From SHAN690 sp038131955 (GTDB lineage Bacteria; Bacteroidota; Bacteroidia; Flavobacteriales_G; Salibacteraceae), in assembly GCA_038131955.1 (NCBI GenBank), contig JAYPQK010000009.1:372001-436000 (forward strand): a stretch of 64,000 nucleotides of DNA, written 5' to 3'. Below the pieces are notes generated by a model, which was not told where the DNA came from, did not search any database, and saw nothing but the letters and a program-made list of their open reading frames with translations. Within the stretch, counting starts at the first letter, position 1; each line of letters starts with the position of its first letter. Shown one piece after another: positions 59,535 to 64,000 of this stretch. Position numbers and translations under genes: made by a program.

Positions 59535-61430
59535 ATGGATAGAAATACGATAACAGGATTGCTTCTCATTGGTGCCATTTTGATTGGCTACAGTTGGTGG
59601 ATGCAACCTTCAGAGGAAGAGATCGAGGCGCAGCGTCGAAAGCAAGAAGAGGCAGCGGCGGCTGCACAGGTGGAGATGCAAGAAACAAACGAGGATGAGG
59701 CTCCTGTCGCCCAAGTGGATGACAGTGCATCTTCTGAGACCATTGCGCTGGATTCTGCCGCTAAAGCGCTGCAGGATTCCTTGGACAAGATTCAGAAGAA
59801 GCAGCGATTCGGTTCGTTTGCAGATGCGGCTAACGGAAGTGAAGAGCTCTTTACCATTCAGAACGACCTGGTCAAACTGACGCTTTCGAATAAAGGTGCT
59901 GCACCTGTCATTGGCGAGCTGAAAGAGTATGTGACGCACGATTCCATGCCACTCTTGCTCTTCGATAAGGAGACATCCTCCTTCAATTTTAATTTCTGGG
60001 TCAACAACAGCATCGAACTAGCGAGTCGGGACTTGTTCTTCGAGCCGGTTTCTGATCAAATGACTGAACGACAAGCGGTATTCCGACTGTTCGGCAAGAG
60101 TCAGGAGCAATACATCGAAGTGACCTATGCCTTGCCGGAAGATGGTTCCTACCTTGTTGATGCTGAAGTGACCGCTGTAGGGATGGACGAGATCCTTCGC
60201 GAGAGTGAGGATATGTTTGAGCTGAGCTGGAAGATGCAGGCACCTTCTCACGAGAAAAGCCGCGAACAGGAGCAGCAAAAGACCACCATGTTCTACCAGT
60301 ACATGGATGATGAAGCGGATTACGTTTCTGAAACTTCATATGAGGAAGAGGCGCTGGAGGCAACGATCCAATGGGTGTCTTTTAAGCAACAATTCTTCTC
60401 TGCTGCTCTGATCTCAAAGGAAGGCTTTAGCAAAGAAGGAGCAGTGGTCGAAACCACTGAGCTTCAGGATGAGAACTATACCAAAGGTCTTTCAGCTACC
60501 ATGGGGTTGGTCTTTGATAACGGACGTGAAGCTCGCGCACCTTTCCAGATCTACCTGGGGCCCAATCATTATCAAACCCTTAGTTCACTCGAGATCGGAC
60601 TCGAAGATCAGATCGACCTAGGATGGGGCATCTTCGGTTGGGTAAACCAAGGATTGGTCATCCCGATCTTCAATTTCCTAGATAAGAACACGGGTCTTAG
60701 TTACGGAATCATCATCCTCATTCTGACCTTGCTCATCAAGTTGATGCTTTCGCCGTTGACATGGAAGAACTACGTATCGAGTGCTCGAATGAAGGTGCTG
60801 AAGCCTGAGATCGAGGAGCTGAACAAGAAGTTTGAAGGCAAAGATGCCATGGCCAAGCAACAAGCTACTATGGATCTGTATCGCAAGGCGGGCGTCAATC
60901 CAATGGCGGGTTGTGTTCCAATGCTTCTTCAGTTGCCGATCCTCTATGCGATGTTCCGATTCTTTCCTGCAAGCATTGAATTACGTCAGGAACCCTTCTT
61001 GTGGGCGGATGACTTGAGCTCGTACGACTCGATTATGCAACTGCCTTTTGAGATCCCTTTCTATGGTGATCACGTAAGCTTGTTCACACTCCTCATGGCA
61101 ATTTCTACGTTCTTCTATTCGAAGTACAACATGGATATGTCGGGCGGTGCTAACGCACAGATGCCTCAGATGAAGGTGATGATCTACTTCATGCCATTCA
61201 TGTTGTTGTTCTTCTTCAATAGCTATTCATCAGGACTAAGCTACTATTACTTCACTGCTAACGTCATCACGATGTTGCAACAGTTTGTGGTTAAGCGTTA
61301 CTTCATTGATGAGGATAAGATCCATCGTCAGATCCAGGAGAATAAGAAGAAGCCTAAGAAGAAATCAGGTTTCCAAGAGCGCTTGGAGAAAATGGCCAAG
61401 GATCGAGGATACCAACCCCCAAAACGTTGA
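59535..61430 (+). CDS. yidC: Membrane protein insertase YidC
   Basis: Inserts and folds inner-membrane proteins. The 631-residue protein has an N-terminal helix (5-22), a low-complexity Glu/Gln/Ala linker and a periplasmic beta-domain (about 95-355). The five-helix conserved core starts near 375 (LSYGIIILILTLLIKLMLSPL, MAGCVPMLLQLPILYAMFRFF, YFTANVITMLQQFVVKRYF). A basic KKKPKKKSG tail may contact the ribosome. It resembles the Gram-negative long form and leads a unit with two lipoprotein genes. Confidence 0.96.
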   Translation: MDRNTITGLLLIGAILIGYSWWMQPSEEEIEAQRRKQEEAAAAAQVEMQETNEDEAPVAQVDDSASSETIALDSAAKALQDSLDKIQKKQRFGSFADAANGSEELFTIQNDLVKLTLSNKGAAPVIGELKEYVTHDSMPLLLFDKETSSFNFNFWVNNSIELASRDLFFEPVSDQMTERQAVFRLFGKSQEQYIEVTYALPEDGSYLVDAEVTAVGMDEILRESEDMFELSWKMQAPSHEKSREQEQQKTTMFYQYMDDEADYVSETSYEEEALEATIQWVSFKQQFFSAALISKEGFSKEGAVVETTELQDENYTKGLSATMGLVFDNGREARAPFQIYLGPNHYQTLSSLEIGLEDQIDLGWGIFGWVNQGLVIPIFNFLDKNTGLSYGIIILILTLLIKLMLSPLTWKNYVSSARMKVLKPEIEELNKKFEGKDAMAKQQATMDLYRKAGVNPMAGCVPMLLQLPILYAMFRFFPASIELRQEPFLWADDLSSYDSIMQLPFEIPFYGDHVSLFTLLMAISTFFYSKYNMDMSGGANAQMPQMKVMIYFMPFMLLFFFNSYSSGLSYYYFTANVITMLQQFVVKRYFIDEDKIHRQIQENKKKPKKKSGFQERLEKMAKDRGYQPPKR

Positions 61431-61431
61431 T

Positions 61432-62070
61432 ATGAAAAGATTATTCGTCCTACTGTTAGCCTCGACCATGGCGTTTGGGGCGTGTAAGAGCAAGAAGAAA
61501 GCGACGGAGAACGCTACCGCGGAGAAGTCTAAAGTTGCTGTGATGGCTGAATCGGCCAAAGCTTCTCAAGAGCCAAAAGCTCAGGTTGAAGAGCCTGCAG
61601 AAGAGCTGAAGTCTACTGGGGAACATGGAACTTGGGGAACTACGAAAGATGTGAAGTCCTACGAACCTAAGATCCCGGATGATCTGTTCTTTGGAATGTA
61701 TCGATCACCGTGTTTCGGTCAATGTCCTGTGTACAACATCGATATCAAGATGAGCGGTGAGGCCTTATTGGAAGGAAAGAAATTCTTCGACTATGAAGGC
61801 TTCGGTGTGACCAAGTTCAGCGAAGAGTCGATGCAGCGCATCATGGCCTTAGCTGAGCAATATGGGTATTTCAGCTTCGATAATGTCTACGATGCTGGCG
61901 TGACCGATGTGCCTTCCACTTTGACCATTCTTCGCACCGATGCCAGCGTGCATTGGGTCTATGATCGAATGAATGCCCCTGAGGATCTTCGAAAGTTCGA
62001 GACGGAGGTGGAGACCATCATCAAGGATCAAATGTGGCATCGACGCGACGATAAAGGTCAGCCTGAGTAA
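61432..62070 (+). CDS. DUF6438-type lipoprotein
   Basis: About 212 residues from ATG 61432, one base after yidC. A signal peptide ends AFGAC (lipobox) and is followed by a Lys/Ala/Glu-rich linker. The C-terminal domain (about 90-205) has the DUF6438 signature MYRSPCFGQCPVYNIDI, two cysteines three residues apart, then YFSFDNVYDAGVTDVPST. The function of DUF6438 is unknown. The stop overlaps the next start (TAATG). Confidence 0.85.
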   Translation: MKRLFVLLLASTMAFGACKSKKKATENATAEKSKVAVMAESAKASQEPKAQVEEPAEELKSTGEHGTWGTTKDVKSYEPKIPDDLFFGMYRSPCFGQCPVYNIDIKMSGEALLEGKKFFDYEGFGVTKFSEESMQRIMALAEQYGYFSFDNVYDAGVTDVPSTLTILRTDASVHWVYDRMNAPEDLRKFETEVETIIKDQMWHRRDDKGQPE

Positions 62071-62633
62071 TGGGACGTGGCCTTTTTACATTGCTTTTCA
62101 TCTTGAGTATAGCTCTCTATAGCTGTGAGCAAGGGAATTCGAATGCTGATACGGTCGAGTCAATGGCTACTGAAGATTCCGACGGGTGGAATACATTCAA
62201 GCTTAATAGCATAGGTGCTGTTGCGCAATATCCGCAGGATTGGTCTGTAGATACGAGCGGAAAGATGGGGACGGTATTCGTTGTTTTATCTCCTCCTGAT
62301 TCTGCCCAAGATTTTTTTCAAGAGAATGTGACCTTGACGATGGAGGATGTATCCGATCATCCGGTCACTATTGATGAGTATTTCGAGGGTGCGTTGGTGG
62401 CATTGAAAGACTATGTCACCGAAATGGAGAACCTAGTTCATGAGAAGAGAGAGGGCGATTATTGGTTGAGTTATTCAGGTCAACAAGGCATTTTTCGACT
62501 GGCCTATCAGCAAAGATTGATGATGAACAACGGTATTGCCTACATCTTGACCTATACTTCAATTGTCGAGCATCCATCTATTCACGACGGCGCAGCGATG
62601 AAAGTGATGAAGGAGTTCAAATTCGTGAATTGA
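62070..62633 (+). CDS. PsbP/DUF1795-like lipoprotein
   Basis: A 187-residue lipoprotein (lipobox LYSC at about residue 19). The mature domain starts with GAVAQYPQDWSVDTSG and continues VFVVLSPPDSAQDFFQENVTL and ending KVMKEFKFVN, the pattern of the PsbP-like fold found in small bacterial lipoproteins. It is coupled to the DUF6438 gene by a one-base overlap. Binding partner unknown. Confidence 0.75.
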   Translation: MGRGLFTLLFILSIALYSCEQGNSNADTVESMATEDSDGWNTFKLNSIGAVAQYPQDWSVDTSGKMGTVFVVLSPPDSAQDFFQENVTLTMEDVSDHPVTIDEYFEGALVALKDYVTEMENLVHEKREGDYWLSYSGQQGIFRLAYQQRLMMNNGIAYILTYTSIVEHPSIHDGAAMKVMKEFKFVN

Positions 62634-62637
62634 GCCT

Positions 62638-63270
62638 TTATTCCTGCGCTTTGATCCTCGAGATCTGAAGGTCAGAGAACTCTACTTCGATTCCTGCGTA
62701 CAGGTCGGCGCCGCATGCGTCGAAATTGAATTGCATCTTGTACGCCGGCGAACTCAAATTGATCACTTCCGGTTCAATACTAGAAGTACTTTCCTCTCCA
62801 TCGATCAAGAATTGAAATACTTGATCATTCACCACATCGATCCTCACTTCGGTCTGTTCTGGTAAGTAGGGTATATACAGGTCTAACTGATGGTCTCCGA
62901 AAGCAAGCTCCAGGCTAGCTCCGCCCATCGCAGTGATATCGCAGGAGAGTCCGATCAGACGGAGTGAAAGTGTGTCAGAAGCGGCCCATTCCAACGACGT
63001 GAATTCCGTTTCCACCGATCTGTATAGGCGGGATCTCGCACAACCCTCACCTTGATACAAACTTTCGTTAAGCGCGCCGTTCGAGATCACTTCTGACGAA
63101 GGCCTTTCTACGTATTCAGATCCTTCTCTTACTTCATAGGTCCATCCAACACTCGAAGCAAAAGCGTTTTCGATGAGAATGTCAGGTTCCGTTTTTTGGC
63201 TATCACGTTTGCAGCCAGAGAAGGTGTTGATCAATAGAAGCGAAGTAAAAAGGGAAAGACAAAATCTCAT
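62638..63270 (-). CDS. Lipoprotein of unknown function
   Basis: A 210-residue lipoprotein with a signal peptide ending TFSGC. The mature part is beta-rich, with three cysteines (EGCARSRL, LSCDITAM, FDACGADLY) and repeated LELAF/LDLYIPYL strands, reminiscent of a jelly-roll carbohydrate-binding fold, but no family is recognised. Its start overlaps the end of the upstream EI24-like gene by four bases (ATGA), so the two share a transcript. Confidence 0.65.
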   Translation of the reverse strand: MRFCLSLFTSLLLINTFSGCKRDSQKTEPDILIENAFASSVGWTYEVREGSEYVERPSSEVISNGALNESLYQGEGCARSRLYRSVETEFTSLEWAASDTLSLRLIGLSCDITAMGGASLELAFGDHQLDLYIPYLPEQTEVRIDVVNDQVFQFLIDGEESTSSIEPEVINLSSPAYKMQFNFDACGADLYAGIEVEFSDLQISRIKAQE

Positions 63271-64000
63271 TCTTGTGTAAGTCTCAGTCGTTCATCGATC
63301 CGTTCCATTTCGATGGTGGCGGCCACCGTAGCGAAGATGGCGACAAAGCCAGCGGTCATGGGTCCGATGAAAGGAATCAGCATCCAGAGGGCAAAGGGTG
63401 AGCCAATGCTCATAGTCGTGGTCTTATGCTTCCACACGAAGCGGTTGCTGTCTTTCACAGAATAGCGTTTTCGCTCTAAGGAGTAATCGATGAAGTTGTA
63501 TCCGTAATAGTATGCATTGATCAAGAAAAGGAGAAAAGGTGCAACCGCACCGACCAAGGGAATGAATCCGAGGAGGAAGCAACCGAATGAAAGAGCCAAT
63601 TGAATCACCCCGTTTTTGATAGCAAGTCCCGCGGCTCGGGTGAGGTCGCGAGTGAACTGGGTGATGCTGAATACCGGTACCTCTTTTTCCATTTTCTCGG
63701 CTACTTTCTCGCTCAACCAGGTGAGGATAGGCGCCATCATCAATAAGATGACCGTACCTCCGAAGAAGGCGAAGATGAAGTAGAGGATGATCCGCATGAC
63801 GATCCAGAGGATCCAATAGATGATGCCTTGCAAGACGCTCATCCATTCCGGTAGCCAGTCGATGCTCTCAAGCCAAATATCGATGGTGTCAGAGATGGAT
63901 TTGGTAGCCCACGAGGTTAGGCTGAATCCACCGAAGAACACCAATACGGTGATGATGATCGGGAACCAAAGGAACCAACCCAGTTTGTGCTTGAAAAGAA
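63267..64000 (-). CDS. EI24/CysZ-like membrane protein (N-terminus beyond window end)
   Basis: At least 240 residues, open to the right edge (the frame continues upstream as HKLGWFLWFP to position 64000). Four to five membrane segments and the family phrases GGTVILLMMAPILTWLSEKV and NAYYYGYNFIDYSLERKRYS place it in the EI24/CysZ group; CysZ imports sulfate in Proteobacteria. No sulfur genes are nearby, so the substrate is not known. Confidence 0.8.
   Translation of the reverse strand, partial: LFKHKLGWFLWFPIIITVLVFFGGFSLTSWATKSISDTIDIWLESIDWLPEWMSVLQGIIYWILWIVMRIILYFIFAFFGGTVILLMMAPILTWLSEKVAEKMEKEVPVFSITQFTRDLTRAAGLAIKNGVIQLALSFGCFLLGFIPLVGAVAPFLLFLINAYYYGYNFIDYSLERKRYSVKDSNRFVWKHKTTTMSIGSPFALWMLIPFIGPMTAGFVAIFATVAATIEMERIDERLRLTQE

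Noticed and set aside
1..64000. CRISPR array or cas genes
   Set aside because: No regularly spaced direct repeats and no Cas-like proteins were seen on either strand.

Overview
The window looks like chromosomal DNA of a Bacteroidetes bacterium, most likely Flavobacteriales (a marine, Cryomorphaceae/Schleiferiaceae-like lineage). Reasons: TAnnTTTG-type -7 promoter boxes in front of many genes; large TonB-dependent receptors; type IX secretion (T9SS) signatures; the gene order GGGP synthase / phosphopantetheinyl transferase / ahcY; LytTR regulation; a K+-dependent membrane pyrophosphatase; and many small lipoproteins.

Layout. 1-4287: lipid and AHCY genes, a degenerate Rieske-like lipoprotein, small membrane proteins, and a LytTR response regulator split by a one-base frameshift. 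4529-13985: a three-gene cell-surface module (TonB-dependent receptor, 1508-aa secreted protein, PorV/PorQ-like outer-membrane protein). 14070-20294: greA, a HIT protein, ruvC, a flippase-like membrane protein, a glycosyltransferase, an AtoE-type transporter, a DUF3127 protein and a flavin reductase. 20449-24061: tRNA-Leu(TAG), then tig-clpP-clpX. 24048-30111: a minus-strand run with folA-thyA, a nucleoside transporter, a DUF151 nuclease-like protein and etfBA. 31029-36937: a PDH E1-beta gene, a duplicated hairpin-plus-25-bp repeat, an LVIVD propeller lipoprotein and a membrane pyrophosphatase.

37066-45294 is an A+T-richer accessory island. On the left it is bounded by the 3' remnant of an IS3-family element, and on the right by a gene-poor stretch ending in a T9SS sorting-domain fragment. 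Its core is a candidate chaperone-usher-like surface-fibre locus. It has two paralogous small secreted subunit-like proteins, a 1162-aa outer-membrane usher-like protein with a SPOR-like C-terminus, and a divergently transcribed PapD-like periplasmic chaperone followed by a MORN-variant repeat protein and a lipoprotein. A divergent promoter pair lies between the subunit and chaperone genes, and a hairpin sits between the two subunit genes, as expected for a graded major/minor subunit operon. This is the best candidate for an undescribed system in the window.

45298-64000 returns to housekeeping and envelope genes: a MazG-like protein, an MBOAT/SGNH-like acyl transfer pair, dtd, rsgA, a LysM glucosaminidase, rnhB, a thioredoxin-like protein, an M23 endopeptidase, an MltF-like protein that lacks the expected catalytic glutamate, an M42 peptidase, yidC, several lipoproteins, and an EI24/CysZ-like protein cut by the window end.
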